Under the pieces are notes generated by a model, which saw only the letters and a list, made by a program, of their open reading frames with translations, had not been told where the DNA came from and ran no database searches. 64,000 nucleotides of DNA from JAMXLO01 sp963812075 (GTDB lineage: Bacteria > Pseudomonadota > Alphaproteobacteria > Acetobacterales > Acetobacteraceae), in contig CAWETN010000010.1 of NCBI GenBank assembly GCA_963812075.1, positions 620,001-684,000 of the forward strand. Direction: 5' to 3'. Shown here piece after piece: positions 56,697 through 64,000 of this stretch; position 1 is the stretch's first letter; each line of letters opens with the position of its first letter. Made by a program: the position numbers and the translations under genes.

Positions 56697-57194
56697 CTAT
56701 GGATGCTTGTGAATCGGGTCCACCCAGTACACGGCTTCCGGCTTTTCCACCGGCTCGATGTCGAGGTTGACGACCACGGCCTCGTTGTCGCTGCGCACCA
56801 GCACGCATTCCAGCGTCTCCTCGGTGCTCGCATTGATCTCCTGGTGCGGCACGTATGGCGGCACGAAGATGAAGTCGCCGGCCTCGGCTTCGGCGACGAA
56901 CTCGAGTTGCTCGCCCCAGCGCATGCGGGCCCTGCCGCGCACCACGTAGATCACGCTCTCCAGTTCGCCGTGGTGATGCGCACCGGTCTTCGCATTGGCA
57001 TGGATGCTGACGGTGCCGGCCCAGATCTTCTGTGCCCCGACGCGCGCGGCATTGATCGCGGCGGCGCGGTTCATGCCGGGGGTCTGCGCCGTGTTGGGAT
57101 CGAGCTGGTTGCCCTTGATGACCCGTACGCCGTTGTGCCGCCAGTCCACGGTGCCGGGCGCCGGCGCTGCATGGTGGTGGTCGTGCTCGCTCAT
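56697..57194 (-). CDS. Cupin-domain metal-binding protein (165 aa)
   Basis: RmlC-type cupin with no assigned reaction. It has a strong ribosome site (AAGGAGG, seven bases from ATG). The cupin motif is GAHHHGELESVIYVVRGRARM, with His-His-Glu ligands, and a second motif FIFVPPYVPHQEIN gives the last His. The N-terminus is His-rich (MSEHDHHHAAPAPG), like the following PadR regulator. It is read just ahead of the regulator gene, so the pair may respond to the same metal. Function beyond metal binding is not known. Confidence 0.85.
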   Translation of the reverse strand: MSEHDHHHAAPAPGTVDWRHNGVRVIKGNQLDPNTAQTPGMNRAAAINAARVGAQKIWAGTVSIHANAKTGAHHHGELESVIYVVRGRARMRWGEQLEFVAEAEAGDFIFVPPYVPHQEINASTEETLECVLVRSDNEAVVVNLDIEPVEKPEAVYWVDPIHKHP

Positions 57195-57355
57195 CGCGCT
57201 GCCTCCTTCGGCTGATGCGGGCGGGACTATCGACGTGCCGCCGCGGGAAGGGAAGCAGGCGCCAGTATTGCGTGCTGACGCAAATTCGTCCGCGCCGCTC
57301 TTTTCCCGCCTGCGGTTTCGTGGCCCATTGCCATGTCAGGAAAAGGAGCCTGGCG

Positions 57356-58138
57356 ATGGAATGGCGGAGGCTGCGGGCCGATGAATTGCGCGACATGGCG
57401 CGCGCCGACGCGATCGTGATCCTGCCGGTGGCGTCGCTGGAGCAGCACGGCCCACACCTGCCGGTCGAGGTGGACAGCATGCTGGGCGAAACCGTCGCGT
57501 TGCGCGCGGCGGACAGGATCGCGGCGAAGGGCCAGCGGGCGGTGGTGCTGCCGGTGCTGTGGACCGGCCTCTCCGAACATCACATGAGCTTCGGCGGCAC
57601 GGTCACGCTGGATTTTGCCGCGTTCGCCGCGGTGGTGGAGGGTGTTTGCCGCTCGGTGCTGCGCCACGGGTTCAAGCGCATCGTTCTGCTGAACGCGCAT
57701 GGCGGCAACGAAAATGCGCTGCGGACCATCACCGACGACCTGACGCCGAAGCTGGGCGTGCCGATCGTGCAGTTCACCTACTGGTACGCCGCCGCGGTGG
57801 CGATCGCGAAGATCCTGGAGACGCAGGGCGCGCTGATGCATGCCTGCGAGGCGGAGACCTCGATGATGCTGGCGGTGCGGCCCGAGCTGGTGGCGATGGA
57901 CCGCGTCGGCATGGCGAAGGCGAACAGCACACCCGACATCGGCGATGTGGTCGGCGGCGGCGTCTATCGCTGGCGCACAATCGCTGCGCGGTCCTCGTCC
58001 GGCGTCATCGGCAACCCGGAGGCGGCGACAGCGGAGAAGGGCGAGCGACTGTTCGAGGCGATCGCCACGGCACTGGCCGACAAGCTGTGCAACCCGGAGT
58101 TATGGGAACTGCCGTGGCAGGCGGAGCAGATGCGGTGA
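57356..58138 (+). CDS. Creatininase-family amidohydrolase
   Basis: Metal-dependent amidase of the creatininase fold, 260 residues, start at 57356 with AAGGAG upstream. Ligands expected from creatininase (Glu, His, Asp) fit E29, H31 and D40 in VASLEQHGPHLPVEVD; the later ligands lie in NAHGGNENALRT and MHACEAETSMML. Related enzymes open cyclic amides such as creatinine, FAPy or mycofactocin precursors. It lies 73 bases before the hydantoinase gene on the same strand, which suggests joint use on cyclic imides or ureides. Confidence 0.92.
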   Translation: MEWRRLRADELRDMARADAIVILPVASLEQHGPHLPVEVDSMLGETVALRAADRIAAKGQRAVVLPVLWTGLSEHHMSFGGTVTLDFAAFAAVVEGVCRSVLRHGFKRIVLLNAHGGNENALRTITDDLTPKLGVPIVQFTYWYAAAVAIAKILETQGALMHACEAETSMMLAVRPELVAMDRVGMAKANSTPDIGDVVGGGVYRWRTIAARSSSGVIGNPEAATAEKGERLFEAIATALADKLCNPELWELPWQAEQMR

Positions 58139-58161
58139 CGGCTCAGCGAACGGACGCGATT

Positions 58162-58202
58162 CCCCCTCTCCGCCCAACCCCCTTCCATAAAAGGAGCGGG
58201 GG
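58162..58202. repeat. Imperfect inverted repeat before the hydantoinase gene
   Basis: CCCCCTCTCC (58162-58171) pairs with GGAGCGGGGG (58193-58202) at nine of ten positions, with a 21-base loop. It occupies most of the 73-base gap between the creatininase and hydantoinase genes. It could be a dispersed palindrome or a weak attenuator; AAAGGAG at 58190 may serve as the ribosome site only if the spacing of 16 bases is tolerated. Confidence 0.4.
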
Positions 58203-58211
58203 ATTGTTCGC

Positions 58212-61200
58212 ATGACCTGCGGCAAGTGGCAGTTCTGGATCGATCGCGGCGGGACGTTCACCGACATCGTCGCGCGCCACCCGGACGGGCGGCTTACCAC
58301 GCACAAGCTGCTCAGCGAGAACCCCGGCCGCTACCGCGACGCCGCCATCGCCGGCATCAAGACGGTGCTGGGCATCCCGCTCGACGCCCCGATACAAGCG
58401 GGAGTGGTGGAGGCGGTGAAGATGGGCACCACAGTCGCCACCAACGCGCTGCTCGAGCGCAAAGGTGAGCGCACGCTGCTGGTGGTGAACCGTGGCTTCG
58501 CCGATGCGCTGCGGATCGGCAATCAGGCGCGCCCGCGGCTGTTCGATCTCGCCATCAATCTGCCCTCGATGCTGTACGAGGAGGTCGAGGAGATCGCCGG
58601 CCGGGTCGGCATCGACGGCGAAGTGATCGAGATCCTCGACGAACCCGCCGCGCACCGCGTGTTTGCGCGGGCGCGGGCGAAGGGCATCACCGCGTGCGCC
58701 ATCGTGCTGATCCACGCGTGGAAATATCCCGACCATGAACGCCGCCTCGCCGAGATCGCGCGCGAAGAAGGCTTCGCGCAGGTCTCCGCCAGCCACGCCG
58801 TCAGCCCGCTGCTGCGGCTGATCCCGCGCGGCGACACCACCGTGGTCGATGCGTATCTCTCGCCGATCCTGCGCCGCTATGTCGATCAGGTGGCGGCCGA
58901 ACTGCACGGGGTGCGGCTGTATTTCATGCAGTCGAACGGCGGGCTGGCGGACGCCGGCGGGTTCCAGGGCAAGGATGCGATCCTGTCCGGTCCGGCAGGC
59001 GGCATTGTCGGCGCGGCGCGCACCGCGGCGATGGCGGGCCTCGACCAGATCATCGGCTTCGACATGGGCGGCACGTCGACCGACGTCGCCCTGTACGCCG
59101 GCGGCTTCGAGCGTGCGTTCGAGACCGCTGTGGCCGGTGTGCGCATGCGCGCGCCGATGATGGCGATCAATACGGTGGCGGCGGGCGGCGGCTCGATCCT
59201 GCACTTCGACGGCGCGCGCTTCCGCGTCGGGCCGGATTCCGCGGGCGCCGATCCGGGGCCCGCCTGCTATCGCCGCGGCGGCCCGCTGACGGTGACCGAC
59301 GCCAATGTCTGCGTGGGCAAGATCCAGCCGCAGCATTTCCCGGCGATCTTTGGCCCCGAAGGCGATGCGCCGCTCGATGCCGACGTGGTGGGCGAAAAGT
59401 TCGCTGCACTGGCGGACGAGATCACCCAGGCCACCGGGCAGCGGCGCGCGCCGCAGCAGGTCGCGGAGGGCTTCCTGCGGATCGCGGTGGCCAACATGGC
59501 GAATGCGATCAAGCAGGTGTCGGTGCAGAAGGGCCATGATGCGACGCGGTTCGCGCTGCAGTGCTTCGGCGGCGCCGGTGGCCAGCACGCCTGCCTGGTG
59601 GCCGATGCGCTGGGGATGGAGACAGTGTTCATCCATCCGTTCGCCGGCGTGCTGTCAGCCTATGGCATGGGGCTTGCCGACCAGACGGTCATGCGCGAGC
59701 AGGCTGTCGAGATTCCGTTCGAAACGCACGCCATGGCGGAACTGCGCGAGCTTGCCGAGCGGCTGGCGGGAGAGGCAACGGAGGCACTGGCAGGGCAGGG
59801 GGCCGATCCGTCGCGCATCACCGCGCAGCGCAATCTGCATCTGCGCTACGCCGGCACCGAGGCCGCGCTGATCGTCGAGCTGCGTGGCGAAGCGGAGATC
59901 GTCGCCGACTTCACCGCCGCGCATCGCGCGCGCTTCGGCTTTGCCACACCGGATCGACCGCTGGTGGTCGAGGCGGTTGCCGTGGAGGCGATCGCGCCGG
60001 GCGAGGCCGTGCAGGAGGCGGCGCTCGCCGCGCGGACCGACGGCGCGCCGCGGCCGATCGACCGCATTGCGATGTTCACCGGCGATGCGGAGCACGCCGC
60101 CCCAGTGTTCGATCGCACCGAGCTGCGCGCCGGCGATCGTATCGCCGGGCCGGCGCTGATCCGCGAGGCCAATGCCACCACGGTGGTGGAGCCGGGGTGG
60201 ACCGCGGAGATCACCGCGCTCGACCACATGACGCTGCGCCGCACCGAGCGGCTGGCGACGCGCGTCGCCGCCGATACCGGTCGGCCCGATCCAGTGCTGC
60301 TCGAGCTGTTCAACAACCTGTTCATGAACGTGGCCGAGCAGACGGGTGCGGTGCTGCAGAACACGTCGATGAGCGTCAACATCAAGGAGAGGCTCGACTT
60401 CTCCTGCGCCATCTTCGACTCGGACGGCTACCTGGTGGCGAACGCGCCGCACGTGCCGGTGCATCTCGGCGCGATGGGCGAGAGCGTGCGCACGGTGCTG
60501 AACCACCGGCGCGACACGCTGAAGCCCGGCGACGTCTTGGCACTGAACAATCCGTTCAACGGCGGCACGCATCTGCCGGACGTCACCGTCATCACGCCGG
60601 TGTTCGACGCGGATGGCGCGAAGATCATGTTCTTCGTCGGCAGCCGCGGGCACCACGCCGATATCGGCGGCATCACGCCAGGCTCCACGCCGCCGCTGTC
60701 GCGCACGCTGGAAGAGGAAGGCGTGGTGATCGACGATTTCCTTCTCGTCGACGGCGGGCATTTCCGTGAGGCGGAGTTCCGCGCGCTGCTGGCAGGGGCG
60801 AAGTATCCGGCGCGGAGCCCGGACGTGAATACGGCCGACATCAAGGCGCAGGTGGCGGCGAACGAGAAGGGGGTACAGGAGCTGCAGCGCGTCGTCGCGC
60901 TGTATGGCTGGCCGACGGTCAGCGCGTATATGCGTCACGTGATGGACAACGCCGAGGAGTTGGTGCGCCGGGTGATCGAGCGTCTCGGCAGCGGCTCGTT
61001 CGAATACACCATGGACAGCGGCCTGAAGTTGCAGGTCGCCGTCAGCGTCGATCGCGCAAACCGCAGCGCGGTGGTGGATTTTTCCGGCACCGGCCAGCAG
61101 AGCGAGGGCAACTTCAACTCGCCGCCGGCGGTGACGCGCGCGGCCGTACTGTACGTGTTCCGCACCCTGGTGGCCGACGACATCCCGCTGAACGACGGCT

Positions 61201-61817
61201 GCCTGAAGCCGCTGCGTCTGATCATTCCACCCGGCACGTTCCTGTCGCCAAAGCCGGGTGCGGCGGTCGTCGCCGGCAACACGGAGGTGTCGCAGGCGAC
61301 CTGCAACGCACTGTTCGGTGCGCTGAAGCCGATCGCGTGTTCGCAGGCGACGATGAACAACTTTCTGTTCGGCGACGCGCACCGGCAGTACTACGAGACC
61401 ATCTGCGGCGGCACCGGCGCCGGTCCCGGCTTCGACGGTACCTCGGCGATCCACTCGCACATGACCAACACGCGCATGACCGATCCAGAGGTGCTGGAGC
61501 TGCGCTATCCGGTGCGGCTCGAGCGCTTCGCCATCCGCCGCGGCTCGGGCGGCGACGGCAAGTGGCGCGGCGGCGACGGAGCGATCCGCCGCATCCGCTT
61601 CCTAGAGCCGATGACCGCAGTGATCGTGTCCTCGCGCCGCAACGTGGCACCGTTCGGCCTGGAGGGCGGCGAGGACGGTACGGTGGGCCGCCAGTGGGTC
61701 GAACGTGCCGATGGTTCGCACGAGACGCTGACCGGCACCGACAGCGCGGAGCTGAACCCGGGCGACGTGTTCGTGATCGAAACGCCCGGCGGCGGCGGCT
61801 ACGGGGAAGCCCCGTGA
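58212..61817 (+). CDS. Fused hydantoinase A/B (5-oxoprolinase-like) enzyme
   Basis: ATP-dependent ring-opening enzyme of the hydantoinase/5-oxoprolinase family, 1201 residues and intact. The HyuA half (residues 1-690) has the acetate-kinase-like ATP fold: WIDRGGTFTDIVARHPDGR, GTTVATNALLERKG, GPAGGIVGAAR and FDMGGTSTDVALY. The HyuB half (about 692-1190) opens DPVLLELFNNLFMNVAEQ and ends in a Gly-rich RRGSGGDGKWRGGDGAIR and PGGGGYG. Single-chain A-B fusions are typical of oxoprolinases, but bacterial ones also use hydantoins, N-methylhydantoin or acetophenone. The preceding creatininase gene favours a cyclic imide or hydantoin pathway. Confidence 0.95.
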   Translation: MTCGKWQFWIDRGGTFTDIVARHPDGRLTTHKLLSENPGRYRDAAIAGIKTVLGIPLDAPIQAGVVEAVKMGTTVATNALLERKGERTLLVVNRGFADALRIGNQARPRLFDLAINLPSMLYEEVEEIAGRVGIDGEVIEILDEPAAHRVFARARAKGITACAIVLIHAWKYPDHERRLAEIAREEGFAQVSASHAVSPLLRLIPRGDTTVVDAYLSPILRRYVDQVAAELHGVRLYFMQSNGGLADAGGFQGKDAILSGPAGGIVGAARTAAMAGLDQIIGFDMGGTSTDVALYAGGFERAFETAVAGVRMRAPMMAINTVAAGGGSILHFDGARFRVGPDSAGADPGPACYRRGGPLTVTDANVCVGKIQPQHFPAIFGPEGDAPLDADVVGEKFAALADEITQATGQRRAPQQVAEGFLRIAVANMANAIKQVSVQKGHDATRFALQCFGGAGGQHACLVADALGMETVFIHPFAGVLSAYGMGLADQTVMREQAVEIPFETHAMAELRELAERLAGEATEALAGQGADPSRITAQRNLHLRYAGTEAALIVELRGEAEIVADFTAAHRARFGFATPDRPLVVEAVAVEAIAPGEAVQEAALAARTDGAPRPIDRIAMFTGDAEHAAPVFDRTELRAGDRIAGPALIREANATTVVEPGWTAEITALDHMTLRRTERLATRVAADTGRPDPVLLELFNNLFMNVAEQTGAVLQNTSMSVNIKERLDFSCAIFDSDGYLVANAPHVPVHLGAMGESVRTVLNHRRDTLKPGDVLALNNPFNGGTHLPDVTVITPVFDADGAKIMFFVGSRGHHADIGGITPGSTPPLSRTLEEEGVVIDDFLLVDGGHFREAEFRALLAGAKYPARSPDVNTADIKAQVAANEKGVQELQRVVALYGWPTVSAYMRHVMDNAEELVRRVIERLGSGSFEYTMDSGLKLQVAVSVDRANRSAVVDFSGTGQQSEGNFNSPPAVTRAAVLYVFRTLVADDIPLNDGCLKPLRLIIPPGTFLSPKPGAAVVAGNTEVSQATCNALFGALKPIACSQATMNNFLFGDAHRQYYETICGGTGAGPGFDGTSAIHSHMTNTRMTDPEVLELRYPVRLERFAIRRGSGGDGKWRGGDGAIRRIRFLEPMTAVIVSSRRNVAPFGLEGGEDGTVGRQWVERADGSHETLTGTDSAELNPGDVFVIETPGGGGYGEAP

Positions 61818-61818
61818 C

Positions 61819-64000
61819 GTGAGGCGCCGCCACGCAGCGCAGACCAGCGTCGCCGCGCTTGCTGCGCTGTTGCTGCTGGCCGTCTGGCAGGTGCCGCAGT
61901 GGCTCGACTGGACCCGCTATCGCTCCACGATCGAGATGCTGGCGACGGCTGCGTTGGGGCAGCCTGTCACCATTCGCGGGCCGATCTCGCTCGCGCTGCT
62001 GCCGCAGCCAGTGCTGACGGCCTCCAAGGTGGATGTCGGGGACCGCGCGCCCGCGAGCCTTTCCTTTCACGTGGAGGCGCTGCGGCTGCGCGTCGCCTTG
62101 ATGCCGCTGCTCGGCGGGCATGTGGATGCGCAGGAGCTGGTGTTGCGCGGTCCCGACCTTCGCATCCCGTGGGGAGATCCGGAGCAACTCCGCCACCGCC
62201 CGCCGGCGTGGCTCGCCGGGTTTGCCGCGCGTATCGAGGACGGCCGGCTCACCATCGGCCAAGTGGCGCTCACGGGCGTCGATGCGACTCTGGCGACCTT
62301 GGACACCGGGGCGCTGACCGCAGCGGGGACGGTGCGATTCAACGGCCTCGCCTGGCACTTCACATCCCGCCTCACCACGGCCGGGCCGGATGGCGCGGCC
62401 GGGCTGAACCTGACGATAGACGGGCAGGAGAAGGCTGTCGGACTGGGCGCGAGCTTCACCGGACAACTGGCGCAGGACGGAACGCTGGCCGGCACGATCG
62501 CCACGCGCGGACCTGATCTGGGGCTGCTGCTCCCGGCGCCGCCGGTGCCGTTCCGGGCCGAAGGGGGGCTGACCGTCAGCCACGGCGTTCTCGCTGCCCA
62601 TGATCTCGCCATGGATGTCGGCGGCTCGCCGGCGCGTGGGGCCTTGACGCTGCGGATGGTGCCGGCACCACGGCTCGATATCGCGCTGGCTGCGAGCCGG
62701 CTCGACCTCGACCAATGGCTGCCGGCGCTGGAGCGCGGCCGCACCACGATCGCCGGCACCGACGCGCCGATCGGCTTCGACGTCAGCGCCGAGGCGGCAC
62801 CATTGGGTGGCGGAACGCTGGAGCGGGTGCGCGCCAGCTTCGAGCTGAACGATCGCCGCATCCTGCTGCGCGAGGCGCGTGCGCTGCTGCCGGGCAACGG
62901 CTCGCTGCGGCTGAGCGGCCGCTTCGAGCGCGACGGTGCGCGCTTCGAGGGCGACGCGCTGCTCGACGCTCCGGTCCTGCGCACCACCCTGCGGTGGATC
63001 GACGGTGCGTTCGGGATGCTGCCTCGGGCCTGGCTCGCGCGGCTGCCGGACAGCGTCGCCCAACGTGCCGAACTGTCGGCGCACCTGGTTGTGGGTGGAG
63101 GCGAGGTGGCGCTGCACCGGCTGGCCGGAAGCCTCGACGATGTGCCGCTCTCCGGCGCGGTCGGCTATCGGCGAGGCGAACCCCCGGTGGTCACGGTCGA
63201 CCTGACGCTGGACCGCATGGCACTCGACCCGTTCCTGCCAGCCCACCCGGCCGATCTGGCAATGCTGGCGGGTTCCGCTTCGGGCCTGGACGCCGAAGTG
63301 CGGCTCAACGTCCGCCAGTCAAGGCTTGCCGGAACGCAGGTGGACTGGCTGACGGTGGATGCCGGTGTCGAGGCCGGCAACGTCCAGCTGCGCCGACTGG
63401 AGGGTACCGTGCTGGGCGCGCGCATCGCGGCCTCCGGCACGCTTGGGGACGGCGGGAGATTGAGCGCCGGCCGGCTCAGCGTCGCGACCGACGATGCGAC
63501 CCGGCTGGCGGATCTGCTGCCCGGCGCGTGGCGCGCCACCCCGGCGCTCTGGCACGGGCCGGCGAAGCTGGATGCCAGGTTCGCCGGATCGGCCGAGGTG
63601 CTGTCGGGCGAGATACAGCTGGCAATGACCGACGGGTTGCTTCAGGCGGCGCCCAATGTCGACCTGAAGTCCGGCAAATGGAGCACGACGGTCGCGCTGA
63701 GCCATCCCGGCGCGCGACGGCTGCTCGGTGCTGCCGGTCTGCTGGAGCGCGAGGGGCTGAATGGTGTGCCCGGATGGATTGGCGACGGTTCGCTTTCGCT
63801 GGTCGCGCGTCTCGCGGGCGGCCTTGGTCGGCTCACTGTGGAAAAATTCGACCTCACCGCGGCGGCGCTGCACGCGAAGGGGAACCTCGCCATCGATCTG
63901 CAGGCGGTTCGACCGCGCGTCGACGGCCGCATTGACGCCGACACGCTCACGCTGCCGCTGCCGAATGGCGGATCGGACGTGCCGCTGCCACTCGGCCTGC
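61819..64000 (+). CDS. AsmA-family protein (5' part, runs off the window)
   Basis: Large envelope protein of the AsmA/YhdP type, thought to span the periplasm and move phospholipid to the outer membrane or help its assembly. A GTG at 61819, two bases after the hydantoinase stop, opens RRRHAAQTSVAALAALLLLAV, one membrane helix at about residues 8-25. The AsmA signature follows: DWTRYRSTIEMLATAALGQPVTIRGPISLALLPQPVL. Long beta-rich segments continue to the window end with no stop (727 codons visible). The start codon is my choice. Confidence 0.85.
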   Translation, partial: MRRRHAAQTSVAALAALLLLAVWQVPQWLDWTRYRSTIEMLATAALGQPVTIRGPISLALLPQPVLTASKVDVGDRAPASLSFHVEALRLRVALMPLLGGHVDAQELVLRGPDLRIPWGDPEQLRHRPPAWLAGFAARIEDGRLTIGQVALTGVDATLATLDTGALTAAGTVRFNGLAWHFTSRLTTAGPDGAAGLNLTIDGQEKAVGLGASFTGQLAQDGTLAGTIATRGPDLGLLLPAPPVPFRAEGGLTVSHGVLAAHDLAMDVGGSPARGALTLRMVPAPRLDIALAASRLDLDQWLPALERGRTTIAGTDAPIGFDVSAEAAPLGGGTLERVRASFELNDRRILLREARALLPGNGSLRLSGRFERDGARFEGDALLDAPVLRTTLRWIDGAFGMLPRAWLARLPDSVAQRAELSAHLVVGGGEVALHRLAGSLDDVPLSGAVGYRRGEPPVVTVDLTLDRMALDPFLPAHPADLAMLAGSASGLDAEVRLNVRQSRLAGTQVDWLTVDAGVEAGNVQLRRLEGTVLGARIAASGTLGDGGRLSAGRLSVATDDATRLADLLPGAWRATPALWHGPAKLDARFAGSAEVLSGEIQLAMTDGLLQAAPNVDLKSGKWSTTVALSHPGARRLLGAAGLLEREGLNGVPGWIGDGSLSLVARLAGGLGRLTVEKFDLTAAALHAKGNLAIDLQAVRPRVDGRIDADTLTLPLPNGGSDVPLPLGL

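Overview
The window is GC-rich (roughly two-thirds G+C by eye), densely coded, and reads like the chromosome of an alphaproteobacterium of the Rhodospirillales/Acetobacteraceae type. Support for this: a 5-aminolevulinate synthase of the C4 (ALAS) route, a tkt-gap-pgk run, many luciferase-like flavin enzymes and solute transporters, a phage-type DUF6362/GcrA-like pair, and intergenic palindromic repeats of kinds common in these genomes. The genus assignment is inference. No rRNA, tRNA or CRISPR was seen.

Layout. 1-3102: a minus-strand set of CoA-transferase, branched-chain amino-acid type binding protein and LivH permease. 3282-3931: a coupled hypothetical pair. 3918-15997: a family-5 (peptide/opine/nickel type) ABC transporter. 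It has three binding-protein genes on the minus strand (one decayed), two ATPases on the plus strand and two permeases on the minus strand. Three orphan type II secretion pseudopilin genes (gspI-J-K) and a secreted beta-propeller protein lie between the ATPases and the permeases. 16104-24718: a Uma2 protein, three luciferase-like monooxygenases, an orphan molybdopterin dehydrogenase large subunit, a decayed phospholipase C and an IS630 transposase scar. 24801-38041: a phosphoesterase, a CPA1 antiporter, MATE, an HpaB-VOC-Uma2 operon, two more luciferase-like enzymes, a ketopantoate-reductase relative, a cyclase-TolB-TPR protein and RlmI. 38111-43420: a cysteine hydrolase, hemA, a lipoprotein, an M20 amidohydrolase and an AT-richer stretch of hypotheticals. 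43652-48078: tkt-gap-pgk. 48104-54756: a uronate-dehydrogenase-like protein, GST, VOC, Sco1, PCuAC, a glycine-zipper lipoprotein, MFS and a phosphotransacetylase. 54764-55988: a regulator module resembling a prophage remnant. 56037-57194: a YqjI-like PadR regulator with a cupin. 57356-64000: creatininase, fused hydantoinase A/B and the start of an AsmA protein.

Two points matter for any user. First, about sixteen genes, including hemA, pgk and rlmI, are broken by one-base shifts although the protein continues intact in the next frame. This pattern is more consistent with sequence or assembly indels than with gene death, so I annotate those as frameshifted CDS. Second, three loci (the 3918-5235 binding protein, the 20630-22609 phospholipase C and the IS630 scar) also lack large internal blocks and are called pseudogenes or remnants.

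Regulation visible in the sequence: an identical FNR/FixK-type box (TTGATCCACGTCAA) lies upstream of gap and of the phosphotransacetylase gene, suggesting oxygen-linked control of glycolysis and acetyl-phosphate metabolism. A 10-bp-arm palindrome precedes the PadR gene. Palindromes lie between the divergent XRE and HTH genes.
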